From the NCBI GenBank assembly GCA_932521035.1, contig OW051496.1:7812001-7876000 (forward strand): DNA of 64,000 bases, read 5' to 3'. This stretch comes from Oscheius dolichura. Lineage: Eukaryota > Nematoda > Chromadorea > Rhabditida > Rhabditidae. This document shows, one piece after another, positions 45,457 to 57,654 of this stretch (its first letter is position 1; each line of letters opens with the position of its first letter). The notes under the pieces are model-generated. The model saw only the letters and a program-made list of their open reading frames with translations. It had not been told where the DNA came from and did not search any database. The translations under genes and the position numbers were made by a program.

Positions 45457-48400
45457 TTTAGCCGTCCCTGGCTTTTGATCAGCGATTGTGATCTGGAATA
45501 TATTGATTAAACGGGGGGAAAGAGGAGGAGGTAACGAGTAAAAACCGTTCAAACGGGTGGCAGAGTCTGTCCCCGTCCCCGTCATTCTCTATTGTTCCCG
45601 TAGCCTCCCAATCATTGACAAGTTTTGGACGTGGCGCCCCCGGATCAGAATCGGGCGAGGAGGAGAGGGGGTGAACGGATCAGCTGGGAGGATAATTGTT
45701 ACTATTTTAGAATGGGAGAAGCCTCTTCAGAAAATAAAAAGAGAGGAGAAAGATTCCTACAGTAATAATTAATAAAGAGAATAAGAGCTCAAAGACTATG
45801 GGATGTGAATTGGAAAGGGGAGATCGCTCTAGTTGGGAGTAATCCTCGTCTCTCGCTTCTGGAAGTGGATAATAACAAAAACAATGTTGTGACGATAGTG
45901 AACACATTGTTTTTCCCGGTCTTTTTTCGCCGAACCAAATGATAGTGGTCAAACATGAGCTGGGAATGAATGAAATTGGCGGAAAAGGCCCACTGAATCA
46001 TGGCTGGTGAGCTCATAACGACAGGAAATACAAATATTGAAGAAAACGGAGACAAATTCATAGAAAGACGGCTGTTTCTTTCTTGGCAACACTTTAAAAG
46101 ATCTCTTTAACTTTTTTTCACCCACAGGAAGCCGTCTGCAAAAGGCCAACATTACCCACTGTCTTGGCTCTGCCCCCGAACACTACGAAGAAATTAGTGT
46201 TTTATACAACCAAAGGGTAATGCCCCGCCGGAAACTATGAAGAGAAAGAGTTAACCGTATCCATTTTTTCCTATCAAGACACAAGAAAGGCGCTCATCCG
46301 ATATATCCCCCCTACCAGTTATGGTGTGTTTTGTGTTCTATTCCTTGTGATAACGACTATGAGAGAAGGAGGCGGTCACATTTTCAGAAACAACCACCCC
46401 GTTCTCTCTCAAAATAGTTCCAAATCCAATAGTTTTTCCTGGTGGAAACTGTTCTCTAGACTACCAACCGCGACTGTCATGTGACTCTTCGAATAGTTTC
46501 ATGTAACCATGCCCAGTGTAATTCTTGCAGAGATTTGCACATTGATCACTGGGAATGGAATGGTTTTTTGGGATTTGGGGAGTGACAAAATCTGGTTGAA
46601 AGGCCCTGTGTGCTGATTTTAAAGTCAGAATTGTATATTGCAAAAAAGAGGGGAATAGGGAGATCTGTGGGAAAGGAAGGGATAAGGAAGTGAAAGACGC
46701 CAAGAAGGCCGGAAAAAATGGATAGAAATGGGTCCCGGCTGGATAACTTTCTAATTATAGCCGATCCATTTTTAGAGACAGACGAACTCGTGCCAATAGA
46801 CTTCTTTGAACTGGAATTGCACCGCTGGCAAAATGGACACAGAAACTTTGTCCATGTGGCGCCTGGCCCATTTGACACACACAAACATTCTGTATAAATA
46901 CGGATCCCGAGAGAGCCGGCTAGTACTGTCTCTAATCATTCTGTTCTGTTCCATTTTATGTACTCTCTCCGAAACGAAAGGGGGAGCGATACTGTCTAGA
47001 GAAAAGGAGAAGGAAGGAAACGGTTCTTATCGTCTCTGCTTCTGTTTGTTGGTTGCGTATTTTGGGTCGAGGAAAGGTGGAAATTAGGTTTGGGTTGGTT
47101 TTTAGGGCACACTGAGCGAGAGGCAGCAAGGAATTACCAAGAAAGGGGCGAAGAGTAAGGTAAAAAAGACAGGCTAAAGGCTTCCTGGGAAGAGGTTGTT
47201 AAAAGAGGCACGGAGGAGACAGAAGAACAGTCAAAGATTGAAAGGGCTGGAAGATGACGGTCGAAATGTCCAGGACAAATTAGTGATCAACCGGGAGGAT
47301 CAGGTCCAAGAGAGTAAGGCCCAAGAGTGTTTACCTTGATGGTCGGTACTGTGAGAGAGGCGACTCCAGACTTGCGTTGTGGACCCATCTACCCAGAGTG
47401 AACTCCTAGAGGCGGACCACCCCGTAAACAAAGATCATCATGCAAATTTGGAAGGTATTTTTCAGTCGAAACGGGAGACTCGCCTCGGTCAAAATTCTAC
47501 CACGCGCTGCTTATTTTCTGCTCCTTTCTTTGGGTTTATTCCTCGAGTAGGAGAGTAGGAGAGACTCCCTTGTCCAGTTCCCAGTATGATCAGTAACGAC
47601 CCAGCCATCCGGGAAGATCCCGTCGAACTGATGTTTCGAACTCTATTACACGATTATTTGAGGATTAGGCTAATGTTGAATAACAGCTCAAAACTAGCAG
47701 AGATGATCTGTTCCGCAATGAAAAAACTATTCGGAAAACCGGAAAAAGTCACGCAATAATATTTGGAAAAGACAAAGCTGACGGCTGTTTTCTCCCGGTT
47801 TACTACAAAGAATAAACACTAAAGACTACGCCCCCTGTCATAGATGGCAGTTCGGTCCTGGCCGCTCGCACCCGTATAATCTCGGCAGGAAAAAGTGTGA
47901 GATTGGGATGGCTACCATGCCCTATTCTCCTTTGTATAAAGAGGAAGATTTTGCCGACATTCTACGGGTACCGTCGGCCGAGCCCGACCAGCTATGTGGG
48001 AGGATGAGAAGGGGTCGCTCAAAAATTGGGCGGAGACGAGACGAGAGGTTCGTCTCACAAAACCGGGACGAGATGAGATGGAGCACTTCTCACCCGAGGC
48101 GAGACGACACCAGATTCGGCCCGCTCAAAAAGGGAGGCAGACGAGACAAGATCTCGTGTAAACCTAGTGTGCCCCCGGTGGCCAGAAGGTATCCAGGCTG
48201 GTACCAAAAGAAGGAAAAGAGTCTTCTTCACCTGTGTGTTCTCTAATAAAGTAGCAGTGAGGACGGACACAGTAATTGAGAAGAGGAGACTGGAGGCGGC
48301 GGTGACCAGAGGCTCCATAGAGTGATGAACGAGCCGAGTGACCCGGCCTATCCCAGAGACAAAAACTTCTTTTGTCTTTTGAAAGGAGGAAAAAAAAGAG

Positions 48401-48775
48401 GTGAGACAAGAAGGGAGAAGATGTGCGGATCGATTGCCAAACACCGGGCCACGACCACCATTTTCACACAGTTGACTCTCAATGAGAGGGGACTGTTTCA
48501 GAATCGATAGAAGAGAGAAAGGGAGATGAGATGTATTGGATACCAGTCAGGAAAAACAAATTATGTCGAAGGGAGAGGGTAAGATATGTCGGGGGGTTAC
48601 TGTGGATACAGCAGGAGAAAGAACACGGGGGAAAGAGAGCGGGGGTCAAATGACAGGGATATACAAATAAAGCTCGAGCAGAATTCGGATATGATCAATA
48701 TTACAAAAGGGGGAAAAGGGGAGAGTCATGGGAAAGCCAGGCCAGACGGCTACCGTATCCCCGAATTAGGGAAAG
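45457..48775. other. Intergenic, repeat-bearing
   Basis: This is the upstream region of the Rab GAP and the 3' flank of the large zinc-finger gene. It has hairpin copy F at 47.87 kb and a GA-rich imperfect duplication around 48.01-48.16 kb (GCTCAAAAA followed by GAGACGAGAC-type sequence, twice). A minus-strand frame at about 48.2-48.4 kb has a hydrophobic stretch (LVTAASSLLFSITVSVLTAT) but no supportable gene model. Confidence 0.5.
47868..47972. repeat. Paired-arm hairpin, copy F
   Basis: Left arm ACCCGTATAATCTCGGCAGG (47870-47889) and right arm TTGCCGACATTCTACGGGT (47951-47969) are imperfect reverse complements about 61 bp apart. Confidence 0.65.
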
Positions 48776-51700
48776 TTGGCCACCGGGGGGACAGTCAGCT
48801 CCCCGTTGAGGACTTCCTTTATGTGGCGGTGGAGGTAGTGAAGGTGGAGGGAAACCTGGTGACTGAATCCGAGACCCTCCTGGAATTGTTGTATGTTTAG
48901 AAGAAGACGACGGGGTCTTACCACGCTGCACCCATACGGCTTGTAGTCGTGGAGTTGTTCGTGTTTCTCGTGGAATTCCGGATTACTGAACCATACCGCA
49001 CACTCTTCACAGCCGAAACAGTGTCTAAAACCATTTTATACTGATTCTTTCTTTTATTCTTACATTTCAGACGGTTCATTGTGTACATCAGCGAGGGATG
49101 CCTCCCATTGGACGGAGCAGCGCGTATTCCCTTCGAAGAGGCGGACCAGATCCGTGGCCCGCGCAATCGGCTCCTTTCTCAGGTCGTGGGTGATCGCGTC
49201 CAAGAGACTATCTAAAGATTTTGAAACTGTTACGTACAAGGAGGATAAGAAACTGACCGAGGCGCGCGAACCACACTTCGAGGGTGTTATGGACCTCGTC
49301 GGCCATGCCGTTGTTTTGAAACATGTTCGAGTAGCATTTGAGCGGCCCTCCTCGGAGGATGAAGCCTCTCCAGCCGAAAAGGAACGCTTCCTAGAACAGG
49401 AATTTTTAATTAAAAGAGGGCAAAGGCTTACAAATCGTCTCTTCAGGACATTTTCGCTCGGCTTCCAGTCCTTTGTCTCCTCCGCCAGTCCCATCAAATT
49501 GTCACAAATCGCTATTTGAATGTTATTCATTGCCGCGTCAAATTGCTCCTATTTTTATTGTTTTTATACGAAATATAGAGTTGTTTCTACCTTTAGCTGG
49601 TCATATTGCGGCCCTTCAGTCTTTCCATATACCGTTATTCCCAATTCTTTGAGCAGAGTCTTTCGACTGTCAAGGAACAATCTCATGATGCCTTTGATCT
49701 TGTTACTAGTGACCAGTTGCTTCTTCCTGGCTGTCTAAACATCAAAATATCGAAGAGGGACGAGCAATGCCTTACTATATCTTTTTCCAAGGTCAGGAGG
49801 AGCATTGCCTCCGGGGAGAGGCTATTCAACGCGCAGTCGGCCAGTCTTTCGGGGTTTTCCAATGCCACTGAAAGTCAAAAACTCTGCTCTTAAAAATAGA
49901 ATAAAGTCCTTACATTTGAGATTCGTCTCGTCTAAATATCTCGGAGAGACAGAGGCGAAGAACATCAGCAGGTCCGTAGAATAGCGAGAGTAGCGATAGG
50001 TCAAGCGGGGAAGATGGGCTAAATGTGAAGTAAGAGGACGACAGCCCGGGAGAAACTCACTGTGCATCTCTCCTCTGACCAGGTTGTATAATAGATGGGT
50101 AAAGCATTCGCCGTCGACTCGAACCACTTCCGGGGGAAAGGGTAACATATCTGGAAGAAGAAGGGTCGATCCGTGGAATTTCCGTTGAAAATTGGCAAGA
50201 GGAGGCATTTAGGGAGTAATAATCGAACCTGTAGTGATCTCACCCCCGTCAATTTTTGTGAAATCATAGGCAAGGATCAGCGGGTATCCGGGAGGATCCT
50301 CGTCTACCCCATCCTCGTCATATTCTCGATCAGTCATTGGTGGAATAACGTCGGCTGCCTGGTCCAAGGCATCCAGTTGCTCTTGTTTAATCTGTTGTAG
50401 ACTCTTTTCCGGCGCTTCGATGATGCTAATTTCTGGAGAGGATTCTTTCGGAGACGATCTGAAATATACCCCTTATTTCGGCAAGAGAGGGGCTAGATAT
50501 ACCGTGGTATAATCTGAACTTCATCGGGAGACGGCTCCTCCTCCTGCTGCTGCTCTTGCCCCTGTTGTTGACTGGGATGTACCCGATGGGGGAATCTCTC
50601 CGAAGAAGAGATCTCCTCTAACACACTGCTCCCTCGAGAAGATCCAACAGTGTCAATTTCAATGATATTGGGAGAGGGCGCCGGGAGCGTCTCGGTTCTG
50701 GAGGTGGCCTCCTGTTGGGCTCTCGCTCTAAACATGTTAAGATTTTTAACGGAAAAGGAAAGAAAGGTTTACAAGTAGACAGAAGAGGATTCCGCCTCGA
50801 TCTCCTCTAATATACTGCTCTCCCGAGAATGATCAACCGTGCCAATTTGAATGACATTGGGAGGAGTCGCCGGGAGGACGGAAGTCCCCGATTTGGAGGC
50901 GGCCTCCCGCTGTGCCTCTTCCTCCGCCCGTCTGATGGCGGCCTGTCGTCTTGTCCTGCTCTTCGGGTGGGCCATGGCCAGGTCAGTGGCGAATCTACTC
51001 TCCAGGGGGATCTGGGACCTCGGAGAGGTGAAGACCGTCCCGAATTCTGTTTCCACTGGGTTCGAGATCTCCCTATAGGCTCTCTCTATCTCAACCGGAC
51101 TGACTCGATGCTCCCCCAGGTTCCTGAACGGAATATATACTTCGATTAAATCAAATTGCTTACGGGGTAGGGTTGGTCTCGACGGGAAGAGGCGACACCT
51201 GCTGGGAGTCACTTCCCGAGACTGTGGACTCTCGCGACTGTTGCAGCTTCCCTTTAGCCGCACACTTAGCCATAATCTCTTGAGCCAGGGAGAAGGCCTC
51301 TTTCTGTACTGCCAACTTATGGGCTGCCTTCTCCCGGGCATCTTGTTTAACCGCTTCCTGTCTGGAAAAACTTATTTAGAAAGAGAAATATTGGGGCTGG
51401 CTTACTTTTCTCGGATCCTCTGCCGTCTGCTCTTCTTCCTCGGACCCTCCGAATCGGTAGTTGTTCCGGAACTTGTAGCTGGAGCCTCGCGACCTTTCCG
51501 AGTGATTATTCGGTCAATTGAAGGGGACACCGTTGACACCTTGCCAGAGCCTCTCCTGGTCATCTTGGCCGGCGGCTCGAACACTTCCTCCGTGCCTATT
51601 TCCAATCTTGACTGTGGTGTGTCTTGCTGCTCCGTCTCTTTAGATCTTCTGGTATTTCTAATCTTCGGTTCTCTCGGCTCCTCAACGGCTTCTACTATCT

Positions 51701-54700
51701 CGAAGTTGCCTCTCAATATTCTCATCTTCAATGGAATACGTTTTGGTGAGTACGCAGCCTGGCTAATGACTCGGGAAGCAGAAGACGATGGCTCAGTTTC
51801 TTCTGTACTGATGGGACCAGCGGGGGCTTGAGCTTCACGACGTCTTTTAGCCTAAATGGAGAAATTGTATAACAGGAACGGGAGAAATACTCACAGATTC
51901 GGCTTTTGGTGGCCGGCCACGTCGTTTGGCCTTCACCTGAGGCACGTCCTCGTCGGCAATTCTCTGGGATACGGTACCGGCATTCAGTTTTGTATTGGAA
52001 CTCTGGAAAACTACTTTTTAGAAAGACAAATGGAAGGGAATGACCTCGTTTTTAGTCGTCTGTCTGGGCGGCTCCTGTGAGGCAGGCTGGCCAGGAGACG
52101 GGGCTGCCCGTTGCGGGGTCACATTTTTCGGCACTGCAGCGACAGGCACGGACTCCTTGGAAACAGGGGCAGCTTTTTGAGGAATAGCTTCCAGTGGCTG
52201 TTCCACAACTGGTGGATAATTTCTGTGTGCCGGTGCGGAAGGGCCAGGAGGAGAGGCCTTCATGATCACGGCCCCAGAAGACGGGATAAGCTGCTGGATT
52301 TTTGGATCCCAGACGAGGAACTTCTTAGCCTGGCTTGGAGCAGGTGTTTGAATAGCTGGAACGGGAGGGAAAATTTGTGGCACGGCTGGAGGAGGAGCAG
52401 ATACTGGAGCCAACGGAGCTGGAGAAGCAGAAACGGCCGCTGGTGGAGTGAGTGGTCTCGGAGAAGACATAGGGCTTCCGTCTCTTGGTGGCGAAAAGAT
52501 CTCCACAAACTCTTCCATAAAGGGATCTTCCACTGGCTCCTCAACAGATTCCGGGACTTTTTCGTGGGCTGGTTCCGATTCGGTTTCTCGCACAGGTTCC
52601 TCTCTCATTTCATCCATAGTTTCCGCGGCAATCTCGTCCCTGAGTTCTCCAATAAAATCATTTGTAATATCGTCCAGTTGTTCCTCTTCCATAATGGCTG
52701 GCGACGTGGCCTGCGAGTCGGTTATCGGATACTGGGGCAGTGCGGCGGTCATCTGCTCTGCCTGGTAGTTGTACAGCGCCACACAATTCCTGACGTATTC
52801 CTGCTGTCCCAAATTGGGGATAATCGCCGGTATTTGAGGTCGTTCCGTCTCCTCGGGGAGATCCACTGCGGCCTCTTGTTCCTTCATCTCCTTCAGTCGG
52901 AGCATTGCCTTCCAATGGTGTTCCCTGATATGAGCGGGTCTCTCCTCTTTCTCCTTGTTCTTCTTCCTCGGTGTCTCGATCTGGTTAATTACTACCCGGG
53001 AGAACGTTGCCTCCAAGATCTGACTCTCCGTCACGGGAGTGTTCGTCTTCCGCCTGTGTTCTTTCGGCACTCCTGAAGCCCTCTGGACGGGTATCTGTGT
53101 TTGGTAGCCAGCGGCTCGATCCCTGGTGAGAAGTGGCTGTTGACTGAGCTCTGCCAGCGCCATACGTCGTACTTCCATCTGTTGTTTTCTGCCAAAAGAA
53201 GCCGGAGCACTGGCGGCCGAGGCAGGCAGATCCTGATCATATTCCGGATTGTATCTCCTCATCATGCTGTCCATTTTCTCTTCCCAAGTCACTAAAAATA
53301 CAAAAGTTTCAAAAAAAGAGAACGAGGATTACATTGTTCGAAGTCTACTTCAGTCTCAGCGGGGGAGATGGTTCGCTGTCGGCCGTCGCTGTCTGCCCCA
53401 GGGGAGAGGAGATCCTCCCGAGGGGAGGTGTTCGCCTCCGAGGGATATTCCTCCATCACAACGTCGATTCCCTCTACGCATTCTTCGGGATCAATTACTG
53501 GAAATATTCCTGTTACAAATCAGCTACTTTCAGTAAAGAGGAAAAATAAAAAGTGAAGTGGACTCACCTTCTTCCGGCTCCTTATCCTCGAACCATATGC
53601 TGTCCCAGTCGACCGTCTCCAGATTCGAGAGAGCCGTCACTTCATGAGACAGTACCACATTACTACTCTGAAAAGTATTATTTTTAACCTTAAAAAAGTA
53701 TAATCCCACCTTGATTCTCATCTGCATCGGCGGTGCAGCCAGTGGCATTTCTTCGTTGTAGTTGTCCGTGGCTCTGGCCATCCGAAAATTCTTCAAGTAG
53801 CCGGCTGTCCGATTCGAAGACTGTTGTTTTGTGTGTTTTTGGATGTTTAAATACTCCTGGAGGTGTAGTTTCGTTGCCTCCTTTACTTCTGAAATATATC
53901 GTAGAAAACAGAGAATGAAATGCCCTACCCCATAGTTCCGATGCTGAGAGGAGTGTGTATTGATATTTCCTCCTCTCCTGCTCCTCCTGTTCCTCCTCCT
54001 GCCTCTTCCTCTCCGCCTCCTCCTCCTTCATCCTGACCACTGCCTTCAGTGCTTCTTCCATCAACAGCTCGGCCGCCTTCTCCGTCTTCTTCTGGTACTT
54101 CTCCAGTTGTTTTATTTCCACAAAGTTCGGCTCCCTGTGCATCCTCTTCAGTTCCCTCTCGAAGTTCTCGCACAGTGTCTTCCACTTCACGTGTTCCATA
54201 TCATAATACCAGAATTTCCTATTATACCGCTTCTTGATCCACTGCCTCGCGCGGGCACAGTTCCTCCACGGGATGAGCTTGGCCGAGCCGTAGTCATTCC
54301 TCTCCGGATCGAAGGGGCGAGGCTTATACAGACCGGCCTCGTTCTCTTTCCCTGGTGGCTCGGGATGAAGTTCCCTGAAGGGCGGCAGTGTGGGTTTCAG
54401 CGGCAGAAGCAGATGCTCCCAAGGAATCTCCGTGAGCATGCCCATCGTCTGCTCCTGGGTTATTGTCCCGATGGCATGTTGGATTTGAAAATCGCGGAGC
54501 TTCCTCATCGGGATTTTGATAACCTGCGGAGGAGGATGGGACTGGGCCGGTTGGTATCCTGAGGAAGGACTTGTTTGTGGCTGTTGGAGTATGTGGCCTG
54601 GGGGCGAATGCCGAAGGCCGTCTTCCTGATCCACTGGAGAGTGTTGTTCAGCTACCTGAACAATAAGAATTAGGTTAAAAAGCTCCGGGTAGGTAGAAAA

Positions 54701-55289
54701 AGACTAATCAGCGGCCGTGTTCACGAAATGTCCAGTGGCAGCCGTTTGCCCGCTCTGCCTCTCTCTGGAGAGATATGTTTTGTGTAGACGGCCATAGGTT
54801 TTTGGCTGTCCATCGATAAAATCGATAAACCAGGGTATTGACCGGGAGTTAACGGGCATTTTGGATAAAATAGATTAAAAGGGAAGCCTGCCAGTGCCCA
54901 CGAGAGGACGCAGCGGGTTCTGACCATAATGAGGCGAGGCGGCTACCCAGCTCCAAAATATCGGCCGGATCATCAATAAGGTTCTTCAAGTGCTGGCCAG
55001 CAGCATGGAAAACTCTGTCCCCTTTTGGGAGGCCCGCTACATTGGGGAGCAAAGAGAAATCTTGCCGCTGACCTAATCCTTGTGGGCTATACGAGCATGT
55101 CAAGGAAATATCCCCATTTTTGAATAAAATTATGGTCAAACCTCTTTTTTTTGTTGAAATTTTTCCTCCTAAAACAAGAAAAAGGATAGTAATGTAACTC
55201 ACAATTCCAGATGGTTCGGGTCTTCCGGCTTCTGGGTGGCGACGAGGCGGGAACCGCTGCCTTCGCTCTCTACTTCTGGGCCTGTGCAT
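48776..55289 (-). CDS. Large, mostly disordered nuclear protein with AT-hook and C2H2 finger
   Basis: A many-exon gene, not recognised. The proposed start is 55287-55289 (MHRPRSRERRQRFPPRRHPE). The first exons include LLPNVAGLPKGDRVFHAAGQ and LIDDPADILELGSRLASLW; the join from there into the next exon (near 54.65-54.9 kb) is unresolved. Then a conserved-looking basic/aromatic region (KLIPWRNCARARQWIKKRYN, RKFWYYDMEHVKWKTLCENF), a long Glu/Arg coiled coil (EEEAERKRQEEEQEEQERRK), acidic Pro-rich disordered stretches, an AT-hook-like KRRGRPPKAESAKRRREA, repeated motifs of the form P-N-I-I-E-I-D-T-V-x-S-R-x-S-S-(I/V)-L-E-E-I, then helical segments (VRVDGECFTHLLYNLVRGEM, RLADCALNSLSPEAMLLLTL). The C-terminus has one good C2H2 finger (CEECAVWFSNPEFHEKHEQL-H) and a second lacking its second Cys. 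It ends LTVPPVANFP. Composition suggests a chromatin or transcription factor. It could be more than one gene. Confidence 0.6.
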
Positions 55290-55953
55290 TGTATAGACAA
55301 ATAATTTCAGTTAGAGATCATTGAAGAGGCACTGTAATACAATTTCTTTATTTTAAAATTGGGGAGAGCTTACCCAATATAGAGGTAACAAGGTTTTCTT
55401 GATGAAAAGGGTGGTGCAGAATAATCACCTGGAAATTTAATCAATAAACCGAGCAAGGACAGGGCCCTGCGAAGCAATGGGAGGGAGGTGTTGCTAATTG
55501 GGTCATTCTAATCGAATAAATGGGCTAATTTCATGGGAAATAGAGGTCGGGAGGACAGATTAGCAAGGAGCTTTTGACAATTCGATACAGTAACTTGAAC
55601 GCCAGTGAACAAAGAAAAATAGCGGACGTAGTGTATCCGTGTCATCTTATTTTCACTCTCACGATATTAGACTCCCTTTTTTTGAACTTTACCCAAGTTT
55701 AGGTGAATTCTCTGATTACAATTTGTCTATTTTTATTATGAACACATGCTGCAGCAGGTGAAGAATACATATAAAAATGACTACCAATAGCTCTTTGATT
55801 ATAGCGCAGCCAGAGAGCATTTCATTTGCGTCACTTTTAACATTTTCAAAGTTTTATGAAACGTTGTCTTCTTTCCATTGATCTTTCTTATCTCTCGCTT
55901 ATTTTCTTTATGTATTTCTATATTTAGAGAAGCTACTTCTTGTAGCTAAATAA
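55290..55953. promoter_or_regulatory. Divergent upstream region
   Basis: This lies between the start of the large zinc-finger gene (minus) and GET4 (plus), and probably serves both. GET4's first codon is preceded by TATTTAG about 28 bp upstream, a plausible trans-splice acceptor. An SL-like string is discussed among rejected items. Confidence 0.4.
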
Positions 55954-57465
55954 ATGGCTTCCCGGTTAGAAAAGAAGCTGGTAACATGTCTTGAAAACAA
56001 AGAATATTATGAAGCCCATCAAGTTTATCGCACATTGTATTCCCGGATGTTGGCAGCAAAGAAATATGAGGAGCTTATGACTCTCCTCTTTGAAGGTGCC
56101 AACAAGTTATTCGCAGGTTTCTTTGTTAATTGCTATATTTTAATTTTATGTATTTTAGTAGAAGAATTACAAAGTGCTTATGATCTCGTTGACCTCTTTG
56201 CAACGGTACTTCTGCAGTCCGAGACAAAGCCTTTCAAAGATGTTTATTCACGTATTGATCAGGCATGTTTTCTTCAATTTACGTAGTTACTATTTTATGT
56301 TTTAGCTTCTCGAGTTGCTGATTTCACATGGTGCTACGGATGATGATGGTAAAAGAGTATCGGTTGATGCCAGAAATAAATTTGTAGCAGACTGCGTCTC
56401 CTGGTTAGTATTTTGTACTGTTTTATTTAAATGAAACATATTTTAGGTCTCAAAAACATGCTACAAAAAATCGGGAAAAGAAAAGAGGTCTGTCAGAGCT
56501 CCACCATCATTTTGGCAGAGTATTTTGGAAGAAACAAGTCTATGAGCAAGCAAGAAATCATTGGCTTGTAGCTGAACAACCACATGTTTGCCTCTTTCGT
56601 GACTTAAATTGTTTTTTCCAGGAGTTTGCTAAATTTCTCGTTGATATGCATAACATATTAGGACATCCAGGTGAAGCTGACCTCTTTGTTGTGTTAGCCA
56701 TTTTACAGGTAAGATTGCGTTGTTACATCTTTATTTCTTTTTATCTTTGCAGCTCATTTGTTTACATCGTGTTAAAACTGCCGAAACTCTTTTGACAACA
56801 TACGGAGAATTGCATCCAGCTATCAAAGCACGTACTCAACCGTTTCCAAGGCCTCTAATGAATTTCTGCTGGTTTTTAATTCACATCATTCCCGGCCGAA
56901 AGGTTGTTTTTTCCTTCTTACCTAATATCATATGTTTTTAGCTCGACCAATTTTCTAGTCTTGTTGAGCAATATGAAGGCCATCTACAGCGCGATCCTAG
57001 CTATGCTAGCTACCTGATGCGGATTGGAGAATTATTCTTTGGAAAGCGGGTTCCTCAACAAGGCGGAGGTCTTCTTGGAAGTCTATTCAAAGGTAAGTGT
57101 TTTCTTGCTTCTGTTTTTAACTAACTGTTCTAGGTCTTCTTGGATCCAATAAAAAAGATGAACCTGAAGTTTTCTCCGATTCAGACATGGAAGGTATCGA
57201 AGCATGGGATACGTCCATGGATGTTGACTCTGACTGCAGTGTAAGTGATTTTTAGCCTATTTTTTTCTTTCCGTATCGGAAATAATCTGTACTGTTGCTA
57301 TCTGTTTACGTATTTTTCTGCACCGACGCACAAAACGCCTCGCTGTAACAGTGATATTTTCAGCACGCCGATGAGGATGGTTTCGAAACTGCCAGTGAAG
57401 ATGACCTGCCGCCTCCGCCTACATCCAACCGTCGCGTTATTGATACTATGGACGATCTCGACTGA
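55954..57465 (+). CDS. GET4: GET4/TRC35, tail-anchored protein targeting factor
   Basis: A cytosolic scaffold that, with UBL4A/BAG6 or Get5, hands tail-anchored proteins to TRC40/GET3. It starts MASRLEKKLVTCLENKEYYE. The alpha-solenoid follows: AHQVYRTLYSRMLAAKKYEE, AYDLVDLFATVLLQSETKPF, SQKHATKNREKKRGLSELHH, then FWKKQVYEQARNHWLVAEQP and AKFLVDMHNILGHPGEADLF. The end is LLGSLFKGLLGSNKKDEPE and an acidic tail (DGFETASEDDLPPPPTSNRR, VIDTMDDLD). The order and length match the family. About seven exons have short introns, apart from one of 120 bp before the last exon. C. elegans has one GET4 homolog (CEE-1). It is followed 189 bp later by PRDX6 on the same strand. Confidence 0.93.
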
Positions 57466-57654
57466 AAGCTGCTTTTATTTCTTGTTTAAATACTATTGAT
57501 GTTCAATTATTTTCTTTCTTACTTGTTGCCTTTATGTTTGTATGATGGGTAGATCAGATGAAAGATGTTTAACTCCAATATTTGCTTTCTAATTGGGGCA
57601 TCTCGTCCTTTCTGTTGTGTTTGTCTTTTCTGGTCGATAATTATCCTATTCAGT

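Noticed and set aside
48055-48444. Minus-strand frame with a hydrophobic stretch (LVTAASSLLFSITVSVLTAT)
   Set aside because: One possible membrane segment only. The upstream candidate start and splice sites are weak, and it overlaps GA repeats.
55686-55712. TTTACCCAAGTTTAG, similar to the 3' part of the SL1 leader
   Set aside because: It lacks the leader's 5' GGTTTAATT, and the following sequence has no clear SL-RNA stems or Sm site. It is most likely chance in GET4's upstream DNA.
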